A program made the translations under genes and the position numbers. Below the pieces are notes generated by a model, which saw nothing but the letters and a program-made list of their open reading frames with translations, did no database searches and was not told the DNA's origin. This document shows, piece after piece, positions 45,825-54,555 of a DNA stretch of 64,000 nucleotides (position 1 is the first letter of the stretch; each line of letters opens with the position of its first letter). Origin of the DNA: Corynebacterium zhongnanshanii (GTDB lineage Bacteria > Actinomycetota > Actinomycetes > Mycobacteriales > Mycobacteriaceae); assembly GCF_014490575.1 (NCBI RefSeq), contig NZ_CP061033.1, positions 2,142,898-2,206,897 of the forward strand, in the 5' to 3' direction.

Positions 45825-48533
45825 ATGGTGCTGTTTCCTTCTCCGTCGCCGTCTCCCCACCGACGCCCACCTCTCGCCCCCACAGCCCGCACCCCCCTGC
45901 GGGCGTTGAGTGCGGCGGCGCTGGCGGCGTCGTTGATCGTGGCGGCTCCGACGGCAACGGTTGTGCCTGCTCAGGCCATGTACGACCCGCATGTGCAGGA
46001 GAACGCGGGCGTGTGGGCGAACCCGAATGGACGGTCGACGGATCCGCAGCAGCAGGTGTCCGTGGCGATTGAGGACGTGCAGCCGCGGATGGTGATGGCG
46101 GGGGACCGGAGCGTGGAGTTTATTCTGCGGGTGCAGAATCATCGCGATACGCCGGTGGGGAATGTGTCTCTGCGACTGCAGTCATTGCCGGCGGTGCAGA
46201 CGGCGGCGGGGGTGCGGCGTGCGTTGTTGTCGAATTCGGGGGAGTATCCGGAAGTCTCGGCGCCGTCGGATGTGGATGGTGTGGATTTTTTGGGGCCGGG
46301 GGAGCAGAAGACCATTCGGGTGCGCGTGTCCCGGGAGGCGGCTGGTAGTCCAGGCGCTGACACTGCCGGCAGTACTAGTGGCACGAGCAGCGCCGGCTCC
46401 GACACAGCCGGAGCCGACCGCGCCCCTGACGTAACCTTCACCCTCCCGCAGCTGAAAGACGAAGGCCCGCATCCGATCATGTTTGCGCTGATGGGGGACA
46501 CTCTTCAGGGCACGCAGGACATTGTGTCCGTGGCGCGAACCACGGTCACGGTCGCAGCGGCTCCCAAGGAGGATCAGGCGCCCACGCCGATGACTCTCGT
46601 GTGGCCGCTGTCCGCCGATACGGACGTTGCTCCCGGCGGAATGGGCGACGCCCCAGAACGCGCGCCGTTGGTCTTGCGCTCGGAGAACCTCGCGAAGGAG
46701 TTGGCCGACGGGGGTCGCCTGCGGGGCCTTCTGGACGCGTACCGGTCGGCGGGGGAGGGGCCGCAGGGGCGTGCGCTTCGGGCGTCGAGTTGCATTGCGG
46801 TGGACCCGGATCTGGTGGACACGGTGGAGCGGATGACCCACGGGTATCGAGTGGGGGAGCAGGATACGTTGATGAAGTCGCAGCCGCGGCGGCTGCGTGA
46901 TTCCTGGGGCGAGATTTTCGGCACGGACGCCCCGAACCAGGTGGAGGGCACCGGCGTGGAGGATGCGCAGGCGTGGCTGGAAGACCTGCGCGCGCTGGTG
47001 AAGGACGCCTGCGTGGTGGTGCTGCCGTACGCCGGCACGGATTCAAATCTGCTGGCGGAGGGCGCGCCGGATCTGGCGCTGCGTGCGCGTGAGCTGGGGG
47101 TGGACGTGGTGCGTCGCGTGCTGGGTGTGGAGCCTGTGGAGGCCGTGAACATTCCCACGAATGGTTACGTGACGGAAGAGGGGATGGCGGCCGTGGCGGG
47201 GCAGACTGCCGTGGTGGCGTCCAACTCCATCACCGTGACGCAGGAGGCGCAGCTGCCGGAGCCGGATGACGCTGATGTCAATCCCAACGACGCCGCCAGC
47301 GATGATGCCACTGACGCCGGTCAGGCGGCTGACGCTGATCCCGAGTGGGCGCGACGGCTCACGACCGTGGAGGCGCCGGCGGGGGCCGGTGGCGCTGGCG
47401 CTGCCGGCGCGGGCTTCACCGCGTTGCCCTTCTCCGATGATCTCGCGGCGGTGCTGCGCTCCACCGGCTCCCGCCCGGAGGTCGCGGGCTTCTCCAACCC
47501 GGACTTGCGCTACGACCCCACCAAGGATTCCCCCGCCGCGCGCATGGGTGATGCGCTGGCGGTGCTGGACCGGGAAGTGGCCTCCGGCAATCCTGTGTTG
47601 GCGGTTCCGCCGCATGATTGGTCGGTGTCCCAGGAGGACGCCGGCGCGTTCCTGGATGCGCTAACCAGCATGTTTGCTGAGCACCGGATCACTCCGGCGC
47701 CGCTGACGGACGCCGTCGCTGTGAGCGCCGGTGCCAGCGGCGCGCCTGCCGGCCCCGCACCCGCTCCCGAGCACCCCGCACGCCCCGAGCTCGCCAAGGG
47801 CACCACCTCCAGCCCCTTCGAGGACCCGGTCACCACGGCTCCCGAGTTCCTGGAGTCTCTGGCCCACGCCAAGGACGAGGTCATGAACCTGCGCAATGTC
47901 ATGGTCAACGACGAACGCATCGCGCTGACCCGCGAGGTCTACACGCGTCCTCTCCTTCTGGACCTGCTGCGCGCGGCCTCCTCGGCCCGCGCGAATAACC
48001 AGGATTCCTGGGCCCACGAGCGCAAGATCGCGCACGAGCGCATCACCACGGTCACGGACACCGCCCAGGCGTTGCGCTCCACGATTGCGCTGGTGCCTCC
48101 CGGCAATGTGATTACCCGCTCGTCGAATGGTTCGCCGATTCTCATCGTGGCCCGCAACGGCCTTCCGCTTCCCGTGCCGGTAAACGTGGGCTATCACACG
48201 GACGAGGGCCTGAACCTGCAGGTGCCAACGCAGCAGGTTATCCCGGCGGAAGGCTCGATCACGCTGTCGCTGCCCACCACCGAAGACTCGGATTCCGTGC
48301 GCCGCACCAACCTCTCCCTGTGGTTGGCGGACCCCAATGGCCAGCCCATCTCCGAGCCGGTGAGCCTCACGGTGCAGAAGACCCGCGGCTTGGGTGTGCA
48401 GGGCGTCCTCATCGTGATGGGCCTGTTGGTGGCCCTGGGCGTGGGCGCGAAAGTGCTGTGGTCGCGGCGTACCGCCAGCCGGCCCAGAATGCGCTCCATG
48501 CGAAAAGTTAAGAGCGGGCTGCAAAGAAACTGA
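45825..48533 (+). CDS. DUF6049-type exported membrane-anchored protein
   Basis: A 902-residue protein homologous by position and layout to Rv3909 of M. tuberculosis. A signal sequence (LSAAALAASLIVAAPTATVVPAQA, about residues 27-50) exports a large extracellular region starting with a beta domain (VSVAIEDVQPRMVMAGDRSVEFILRVQN). It ends in one membrane span (GVLIVMGLLVALGVGAKVLW, about 865-885) and a basic cytoplasmic tail. Several Gly/Ala/Ser/Thr linkers interrupt it, including one coded near 46350-46420 that shares a DNA word with pknB. In the conserved block with murJ it is suspected to act in cell-envelope synthesis. Ten bases separate it from the NUDIX gene. Confidence 0.8.
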   Translation: MVLFPSPSPSPHRRPPLAPTARTPLRALSAAALAASLIVAAPTATVVPAQAMYDPHVQENAGVWANPNGRSTDPQQQVSVAIEDVQPRMVMAGDRSVEFILRVQNHRDTPVGNVSLRLQSLPAVQTAAGVRRALLSNSGEYPEVSAPSDVDGVDFLGPGEQKTIRVRVSREAAGSPGADTAGSTSGTSSAGSDTAGADRAPDVTFTLPQLKDEGPHPIMFALMGDTLQGTQDIVSVARTTVTVAAAPKEDQAPTPMTLVWPLSADTDVAPGGMGDAPERAPLVLRSENLAKELADGGRLRGLLDAYRSAGEGPQGRALRASSCIAVDPDLVDTVERMTHGYRVGEQDTLMKSQPRRLRDSWGEIFGTDAPNQVEGTGVEDAQAWLEDLRALVKDACVVVLPYAGTDSNLLAEGAPDLALRARELGVDVVRRVLGVEPVEAVNIPTNGYVTEEGMAAVAGQTAVVASNSITVTQEAQLPEPDDADVNPNDAASDDATDAGQAADADPEWARRLTTVEAPAGAGGAGAAGAGFTALPFSDDLAAVLRSTGSRPEVAGFSNPDLRYDPTKDSPAARMGDALAVLDREVASGNPVLAVPPHDWSVSQEDAGAFLDALTSMFAEHRITPAPLTDAVAVSAGASGAPAGPAPAPEHPARPELAKGTTSSPFEDPVTTAPEFLESLAHAKDEVMNLRNVMVNDERIALTREVYTRPLLLDLLRAASSARANNQDSWAHERKIAHERITTVTDTAQALRSTIALVPPGNVITRSSNGSPILIVARNGLPLPVPVNVGYHTDEGLNLQVPTQQVIPAEGSITLSLPTTEDSDSVRRTNLSLWLADPNGQPISEPVSLTVQKTRGLGVQGVLIVMGLLVALGVGAKVLWSRRTASRPRMRSMRKVKSGLQRN

Positions 48534-48557
48534 CCTGTGAGACTCTAGTATGGTGGT

Positions 48558-51500
48558 GTGACTTTCGAGCCAGAGCAGGATGACCCCCATACTGAATCAG
48601 CGCCAGCGGGCCTCCGCGGCCGCTTCCGAGACACGCGCCCTCCGGTGGTGTCGCGCTCGGAGGCGTCTGCGGAGCCGTCCGCGGGGCCATCGGGTTCCAC
48701 CGCCGCCGAGTCCGGGGTGGGCCGTGATGGGTCGCGCCCGGCGTCGGGGGGATTTATCGCCGAAAAAAATCCCGACGCCAGCTCGCGTGACCACAGCGCG
48801 GGCGACGTAGCGAACGCGCAAAAGGCCAGCGATGAGGACGTGGTGCGCGCGGGTGGTTCGATGGCTATCGCCACCTTGATCTCCCGCATCACCGGCTTCC
48901 TGCGGACCGTGCTGATCGGTTCGGCGCTGGGGCCGGCGGTGGCGTCCGCGTTTAATACGGCGAATACGCTGCCGAACCTCATCACGGAACTGGTACTAGG
49001 GGCGGTACTAACATCACTGGTGGTACCAGTGTTAGTGCGCGCGGAGAAGGAGGACCCGGATAGGGGAGCGGCGTTCATCCGGCGCCTGCTGACCATCACC
49101 TTCACGCTCACGATCAGCATCACCCTCATCTCTGTGCTGGCGGCTCCGCTGCTGGTCAGGCTCAGTTTGGACGAGACCGGCCATGTGAACATCGGCATGT
49201 CCACCGCCTTTGCCTACCTGCTGTTGCCGCAGATCGTGTTCTACGCCATGTTCGCGGTGTTCATGGCGGTGCTGAACACCAAGGGCATTTTCAAACCCGG
49301 CGCGTGGGCGCCCGTGGTCAACAATGTGGTCACGCTGGCGGTGCTGAGTTTCTATCTGCTGCTGCCGCAAGAGACGAAGCTGCAGCCGCAGGATAGTGTA
49401 ACGATCCTGGATCCGCATGTCCTGCTGCTGGGCCTGGGCACCACGGTGGGTGTGGTGGTGCAGGCGCTGATTATGGTGCCGTACCTGAAGAAGGCGGGGA
49501 TCGATGTGCGCCCGCTGTGGGGTATCGACGCCCGGCTGAAGTCCTTCGGCGGCATGGCGATCGCCATCGTGGTGTACGTGGCGATTTCCCAGGTGGGCTT
49601 CCTGTTGAATAACCGCATTGCCTCTGCGGCGTCTGCGGAAGCGCCCACGATTTACATGCAGGCCTGGCAGCTGCTGCAGGTGCCGTACGGCGTGATTGGT
49701 GTGACGCTGCTGACCGCGGTGATGCCGCGCCTGTCCCGCAACGCCGCCGACGGCGACGACAAGGCCGTGGTGAAGGACCTGGCCAGCGCCTCCAAGCTGA
49801 CGATGCTGGCCTTGGTGCCGGTGATCATCTACTTCACGGCCTTCGGCACGGTCATCGCGCGAGCGCTGTTTGCCTATGGCGATTACGACGCAAACACCGC
49901 CGATATTCTGGGCTGGACCATCAGCTTCTCCGCCTTCACCTTGATCCCGTACGCGCTGGTGCTGCTGCACCTGCGCGTGTTCTACGCCCGCGAGGAAGTG
50001 TGGACACCCACGTTCATCATCGCGGGCATCACCATCACCAAGCTGGTGCTGGCGTACGCGGCGCCGCTCATTGCGTCCGAGCCTCGGCTTGTGGTGGTTC
50101 TGCTGGGTGCCGCGAACGGCTTCGGCTTCGTGGCCGGTGTGATCATCGGCGACCGGCTGCTGCGCCGTTCCCTGGGCCACCTGCAGTCCCGTTCGGTGTT
50201 GCTGACCAGCCTCTGGGCCGCGGGTGCCGCCGTGGTGGGCGCGTTCGTGGCCTACCAGCTGGACCGCCTGGTGATGGATATCCTGCCGGTGGTGCTGCGC
50301 CTGCTGCTCAGCGGTGTGGTGTTCCTCATCATGACCGGGCTGGTGCTGTCCCGCTCCAAGCTTCCCGAGGTTCAACTTCTGGGCCGCACGCTGTCCCGGT
50401 TCCTGCCCGCGCGCTTCCGGCCTGCACACCTGCGCAGTACACCTGAGCAGGAGGATGAGGAGCGCGAGCTGTCCCCAGAGGAGTTCGCTGCCCGCGAGAC
50501 CGCCGCTCTGGACCGCATGATGGGCGGCCAGTCCATGGGTGCCGGCGCAATGCTGCCACCAATGAACACCACCGCGATCCGTGGGCCGCGCCTGGTGCCC
50601 GGCGCGCCGCTGCTGAACGGCCGCTACCGCCTGCTAGCCGACCACGGCGGCACGCCAGCCGCGCGCTTCTGGCAGGCCACGGAGATGGCCACCGGCAAGA
50701 CCGTGGCGCTGACCATTATGGACCCCACGGTGTGGGCGGATACGGCCAAGGCCAAGGACGACATTCTGCGCCGCTCCGCGAAGCTCAAGGAGTTGAAGTC
50801 CAAGGGCATGGCCACGGTCACGCGCGTGATCGACAACGGAAACGTTGTGGTGATTGTGGCGAAGTGGACGGAAGGCTCGCCGCTGGCGACGGTGGCGAAG
50901 ACCGCGCCGGAGCCGCAGGCCGCGTCCCGCGCCGTCGCAACGCTGGCGGATGCCTGCCATCAGGCCGACGAACTAGGCATTGCCCTGGGCATCGACCACC
51001 GCGATCGCCTGCGCCTGTCCCTGGACGGAGCCGCATACGTTGCCTTCCCCGGCGTGCTGCCGAACACCACGCTGAAGCAGGATTCCAAGGGCATCGCCAC
51101 GGCGCTGCGCGTGCTCATGGACCAGGTGGCCGCGGAGGACATCCCTCAGGAGCTGCACGATATTTACCAGGAACTGGAGGAGCTGAACGCCTCCCAGGAG
51201 GAGGTGGACTTCCAGGTCGCTGCCACGCACCTGCGGGAGATCGCCGGCGATACGGACGCCCCAGAGATTTCCGTCAGCGCGGACCACACCCCATCGCCGA
51301 ACCACCGTGCCGGCTTCGGCGCGGCGGCGAACGCGCCGGGACGCTTTGCCAGTGCCGCGATTTCCGCGTTCGTGATTGTTGTGGTCGCGGCGTCTGTGGT
51401 GGTGGCCTTGCTGGGCTTCGTGGGTGGCAACCGCGAGGATTCGCCAATCACCCCGGATTCGATCCGCCAGGGTGCCCAGAGCGTGGCAGGTTCCACGGAA

Positions 51501-52160
51501 CCCGCCAGCGTGACCTTAAGCAACGCCCGCGAATGGCGCCCTGATACCGCCCGCGGTACTGCCGATAATCCGGAGCGCGCGCCCCTCATCATCGACGGCG
51601 ACAGCGCCACCCGCTGGCAGTCCGATTCCTACCTCCAGCCGCTGGGGCCCAACGGCGCGAAGAACGGCATTGGCCTGATGGTGGATCTTCCGAAGGACAC
51701 CTCCCTCACGGAAGCCACGCTGGCTGGCCTCACGCCAGGCATGCGCGTGGAGATCCGTGTGGCCGACGGGGACGTCACCTCCCTCGATCAGACCACGCTG
51801 TTGGCCACCCAGGACGTCACCGCCGAGGAGCACACGATCAGCCTGCCGGCATCCCGGGCCGACGATGCGGTCGGCGCGGACGGTCGAGACGGTCGAGACA
51901 GCGCGGCTGCCTCCGACGCAGCGCGCACCCCAGGTACTTCTACAAATGGATCCACTCACACCACGGATTCCCAGCCTTCCGGGGGCGAACGCGGCGCCCG
52001 GGCCGAGGGAGAGTCCCCGAAGGCCAACCGCGTGATCTTGTGGATAACTAAGCTCCCTGACCCACAGGGCCAAGCAAGCATTGGCGAATTGTCCCTGGTC
52101 GGACGCTATCCCGGCGCGGCAAAACACAGCACCCCCACCCCCACAGCACCCGCCAATTAG
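48558..52160 (+). CDS. murJ: Lipid II flippase MurJ with pseudokinase domain
   Basis: A 1200-residue multi-domain membrane protein. After ~90 disordered residues, a MurJ/MviN core of about 14-15 spans (about 95-620) includes GGSMAIATLISRITGFLRTV and ELVLGAVLTSLVVPVLVRAE; it flips lipid II to the outer leaflet. A cytoplasmic protein-kinase-like domain (about 675-865; LLNGRYRLLADHGGTPAARF) lacks the invariant lysine (VALTIMD) and DFG, so it is a pseudokinase. A further span (about 930-952) leads to an extracellular F5/8-C-like beta domain (about 985-1190). In mycobacteria PknB phosphorylates this pseudokinase, which then binds FhaA; both partners are encoded in this window. GTG 48558 is the start. 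Confidence 0.93.
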   Translation: MTFEPEQDDPHTESAPAGLRGRFRDTRPPVVSRSEASAEPSAGPSGSTAAESGVGRDGSRPASGGFIAEKNPDASSRDHSAGDVANAQKASDEDVVRAGGSMAIATLISRITGFLRTVLIGSALGPAVASAFNTANTLPNLITELVLGAVLTSLVVPVLVRAEKEDPDRGAAFIRRLLTITFTLTISITLISVLAAPLLVRLSLDETGHVNIGMSTAFAYLLLPQIVFYAMFAVFMAVLNTKGIFKPGAWAPVVNNVVTLAVLSFYLLLPQETKLQPQDSVTILDPHVLLLGLGTTVGVVVQALIMVPYLKKAGIDVRPLWGIDARLKSFGGMAIAIVVYVAISQVGFLLNNRIASAASAEAPTIYMQAWQLLQVPYGVIGVTLLTAVMPRLSRNAADGDDKAVVKDLASASKLTMLALVPVIIYFTAFGTVIARALFAYGDYDANTADILGWTISFSAFTLIPYALVLLHLRVFYAREEVWTPTFIIAGITITKLVLAYAAPLIASEPRLVVVLLGAANGFGFVAGVIIGDRLLRRSLGHLQSRSVLLTSLWAAGAAVVGAFVAYQLDRLVMDILPVVLRLLLSGVVFLIMTGLVLSRSKLPEVQLLGRTLSRFLPARFRPAHLRSTPEQEDEERELSPEEFAARETAALDRMMGGQSMGAGAMLPPMNTTAIRGPRLVPGAPLLNGRYRLLADHGGTPAARFWQATEMATGKTVALTIMDPTVWADTAKAKDDILRRSAKLKELKSKGMATVTRVIDNGNVVVIVAKWTEGSPLATVAKTAPEPQAASRAVATLADACHQADELGIALGIDHRDRLRLSLDGAAYVAFPGVLPNTTLKQDSKGIATALRVLMDQVAAEDIPQELHDIYQELEELNASQEEVDFQVAATHLREIAGDTDAPEISVSADHTPSPNHRAGFGAAANAPGRFASAAISAFVIVVVAASVVVALLGFVGGNREDSPITPDSIRQGAQSVAGSTEPASVTLSNAREWRPDTARGTADNPERAPLIIDGDSATRWQSDSYLQPLGPNGAKNGIGLMVDLPKDTSLTEATLAGLTPGMRVEIRVADGDVTSLDQTTLLATQDVTAEEHTISLPASRADDAVGADGRDGRDSAAASDAARTPGTSTNGSTHTTDSQPSGGERGARAEGESPKANRVILWITKLPDPQGQASIGELSLVGRYPGAAKHSTPTPTAPAN

Positions 52161-52174
52161 CGCCCGCGAAGCCC

Positions 52175-52229
52175 GTCCCCCTGTCCTTCCAGCCTCCAGT
52201 TATCCACAGGCTGAGAAAGACAGGGGGAC
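52175..52229 (+). terminator. Terminator after murJ
   Basis: Arms GTCCCCCTGTCCTT (52175-52188) and AAAGACAGGGGGAC (52216-52229) pair with one mismatch and are followed by TTTTATG. An inner stem CAGCCT/AGGCTG encloses a perfect DnaA-box sequence TTATCCACA (52200-52208). Confidence 0.7.
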
Positions 52230-52343
52230 TTTTATGTACGCCTCCACTAGGGTTAAAAGCACAGCGATCGGGGGATCGCCAGCAGCCGCCACACGAGGTG
52301 GTGGATACCAATACTGACAACCTTTGGGGGAGGGGAAAGACCC

Positions 52344-53039
52344 ATGACCATCGCACTGCACAGGGCAATGATGGCGCCGATGAACCACGACGCTTGGCGT
52401 CGGGATGAAGAAAGATTGAGCATCGCACTCGACGACGTAGAACTACTGCGTCGGCACCTCGACGGCCATCCATGGGCGTTCACGGCGCTGGTGCGCAGGT
52501 ATCACCGGCAACTGTGGTGGGCGATCCACAGCAGCTGTGTGCCGGCCGACCACCACATGGATGTCCTGCAAGAAGGCCTGCTGCGCATCCACCGCTTCGC
52601 GCGGAAGTTCCGGGGCCTGACGGCAGAGAGCACCTCCACGGTCGGCACGTGGATGGTCGCCATCATGCGCAACGCCTGCCACACCTTCCTGCGCACACAG
52701 ACGCGCCACGCGCCCAACCTGCCTCTCGAAGACAGCATCCTGCGCGTGGAACATCGAAGCGGGGCTACGCCTCGGGCGACGATGCACCTCGCCGCGGATT
52801 CGGACAACGCATTGGAACGCGCAGTCATTCGGATGGACGTGCACCGCGCGCTCAAGCAAATGAGCCCGGAGCTGCGCGACGTGCTCATCAACACCAGCCT
52901 CAAGGGAATGAGCGTGGACGAGTACGCGCGGCGCGAAGGCATCCCCGTCGGGACGGTAAAATCGCGGCGCAGTCGAGCAAAAAAGCAGCTCGAGCGGCTG
53001 CTGAACCCTCAGGAATACTCTGTGGCCTCCGCTGGTTAG
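52344..53039 (+). CDS. sigM: ECF sigma factor SigM
   Basis: A 231-residue extracytoplasmic-function sigma factor. Region 2 (about 45-110; FTALVRRYHRQLWWAIHSSC, DVLQEGLLRIHRFARKFRG, TWMVAIMRNACHTFLR) and region 4 (about 170-215; ALKQMSPELRDVLINTSLKG, EYARREGIPVGTVKSRRSRAKKQL) are both clear. In corynebacteria and mycobacteria SigM controls thiol/disulfide and envelope stress genes, including trxB and trxC, which follow here. A strong GGGGAGGGGAAAG site precedes ATG 52344. Only 60 bases separate sigM from trxB, so the anti-sigma gene that lies between them in M. tuberculosis is absent. Confidence 0.92.
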   Translation: MTIALHRAMMAPMNHDAWRRDEERLSIALDDVELLRRHLDGHPWAFTALVRRYHRQLWWAIHSSCVPADHHMDVLQEGLLRIHRFARKFRGLTAESTSTVGTWMVAIMRNACHTFLRTQTRHAPNLPLEDSILRVEHRSGATPRATMHLAADSDNALERAVIRMDVHRALKQMSPELRDVLINTSLKGMSVDEYARREGIPVGTVKSRRSRAKKQLERLLNPQEYSVASAG

Positions 53040-53099
53040 ACTAAGGGAAGAATCAATACAGGAACAACACAAGAACCACCTGAGAGGACTGCCTTCCAC

Positions 53100-54035
53100 A
53101 TGTCGGACAACCCAACCATCCACGACGTCATCATCGTCGGTTCCGGACCAGCAGGCTACACCGCAGCCGTGTACGCAGCCCGCGCGGAACTGAAGCCACT
53201 CGTCTTCGAAGGCATCGAATACGGCGGACTGCTCATGCAGACCACCGAAGTAGAAAACTTCCCCGGATTCCGCGACGGCATCATGGGCCCCAACCTGATG
53301 GAAGAGATGCGCGCCCAGGCAGAGCGCTTCGGCGCAGACCTGCGCAGCGAAGACATCGAGAAGATGGACCTGTCCGGCGACATTAAGAAGGTGTGGGCCT
53401 ACGGTGAGGAATACCAGGCACGCGCAGTGATCCTCGCCACCGGTGCGGAGCCTCGCTACCTCGGTGTTCCCGGTGAACAAGAGATGTTGGGCCGCGGTGT
53501 GTCCGCCTGCGCCACCTGCGACGGCTTCTTCTTTAAGGACAAGAAGATCGCCGTGATCGGTGGCGGGGACTCCGCCATGGAAGAGGCGGACTTCCTCACC
53601 AAGTTCGGCCAAAGCGTCACCATCATCCACCGTCGCGAGGAGTTCCGCGCCTCCAAGATCATGCTGGAGCGCGCGAAGGACAACCCGAAGATCTCCTTCA
53701 TCACCAACGCCAAGGTAGTGGAGGTGCTTGGCGACGGTGCCGTGCAGCGCCTGAAGCTGGAGGACACCGTCACCGGCGAGCAGCGTGAGGTGGAGATGGA
53801 TGCGATGTTCGTGGCCATCGGTCACGATCCACGCACCTCCGTCTTCGACGGCCAGGTAGACCTGCAGGACAACGGCTACGTGAAGGTTGACGAGCCGTCC
53901 ACGCGCACCAACGTTCCCGGCGTGTTTGCCGCCGGCGACCTGGTGGACTCCCACTACCAGCAGGCCATCACCGCCGCGGGCTCCGGATGCCGCGCAGCCC
54001 TGGACGCTGAGCACTACCTGGCCTCGCTGGGCTAG
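53100..54035 (+). CDS. trxB: Thioredoxin reductase
   Basis: A 311-residue FAD/NADPH enzyme that reduces thioredoxin. The FAD-binding [18 protein letters not shown] motif is near the N-terminus, the redox-active CATC ([11 protein letters not shown]) near residue 138, the NADPH-binding [13 protein letters not shown] and the C-terminal [10 protein letters not shown]. Length is typical (310-335). ATG 53100 is followed 47 bases after its stop by trxA. Both are plausible SigM-dependent genes. Confidence 0.95.
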   Translation: MSDNPTIHDVIIVGSGPAGYTAAVYAARAELKPLVFEGIEYGGLLMQTTEVENFPGFRDGIMGPNLMEEMRAQAERFGADLRSEDIEKMDLSGDIKKVWAYGEEYQARAVILATGAEPRYLGVPGEQEMLGRGVSACATCDGFFFKDKKIAVIGGGDSAMEEADFLTKFGQSVTIIHRREEFRASKIMLERAKDNPKISFITNAKVVEVLGDGAVQRLKLEDTVTGEQREVEMDAMFVAIGHDPRTSVFDGQVDLQDNGYVKVDEPSTRTNVPGVFAAGDLVDSHYQQAITAAGSGCRAALDAEHYLASLG

Positions 54036-54082
54036 GCGCCGAGCATCTCGTACTCAGCAAGAAAGCTAGTGAAGGAACTCAC

Positions 54083-54406
54083 ATGTCCAATATTGTGAAA
54101 GTCACCCAGGAAACCTTCCGCACAGAGGTTGTGGAATCCGATCAGCCCGTGCTGGTGGACTTCTGGGCCGAGTGGTGTGGACCGTGCAAGCGCATGGACC
54201 CTGTGTTGGAGGAGCTCGCCACGGATGTGGATGGCACCGCCAAGGTTGCGAAGGTGAACGTGGACGAGCAGCGCATGCTGGCCGCCATGTTCCAGGTGAT
54301 GTCCATTCCGGCGTTGATGGTCTTCAAGGACGGCAAGAAGGTCGCCGAGTTCAAGGGCGTGAAGTCCAAGGAAGAGCTGAAGGAAAAGCTGGAGGAGCTG
54401 GCGTAG
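54083..54406 (+). CDS. trxA: Thioredoxin
   Basis: A 107-residue thioredoxin with the WCGPC active site (AEWCGPCKRMDP) and the cis-proline loop MSIPALMVFKDG. It donates electrons to ribonucleotide reductase and to oxidised proteins, and is re-reduced by the adjacent TrxB. ATG 54083 follows GAAGGAACTCAC. It corresponds to trxC in mycobacterial naming. Confidence 0.95.
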   Translation: MSNIVKVTQETFRTEVVESDQPVLVDFWAEWCGPCKRMDPVLEELATDVDGTAKVAKVNVDEQRMLAAMFQVMSIPALMVFKDGKKVAEFKGVKSKEELKEKLEELA

Positions 54407-54555
54407 CCTCAGGCCTCTGTGAACGCGTTTGTGCAGCTCTCGGCGCGTTTATGAACATCTGTCCCGTCTATGGGTAAAGTGGTTAGAGCACGGTCCCTGT
54501 GAATGCAGTGTGACCTCTTTGTTCCTGTAGTCCTTGATACGAAAGTGGTGCCTAA

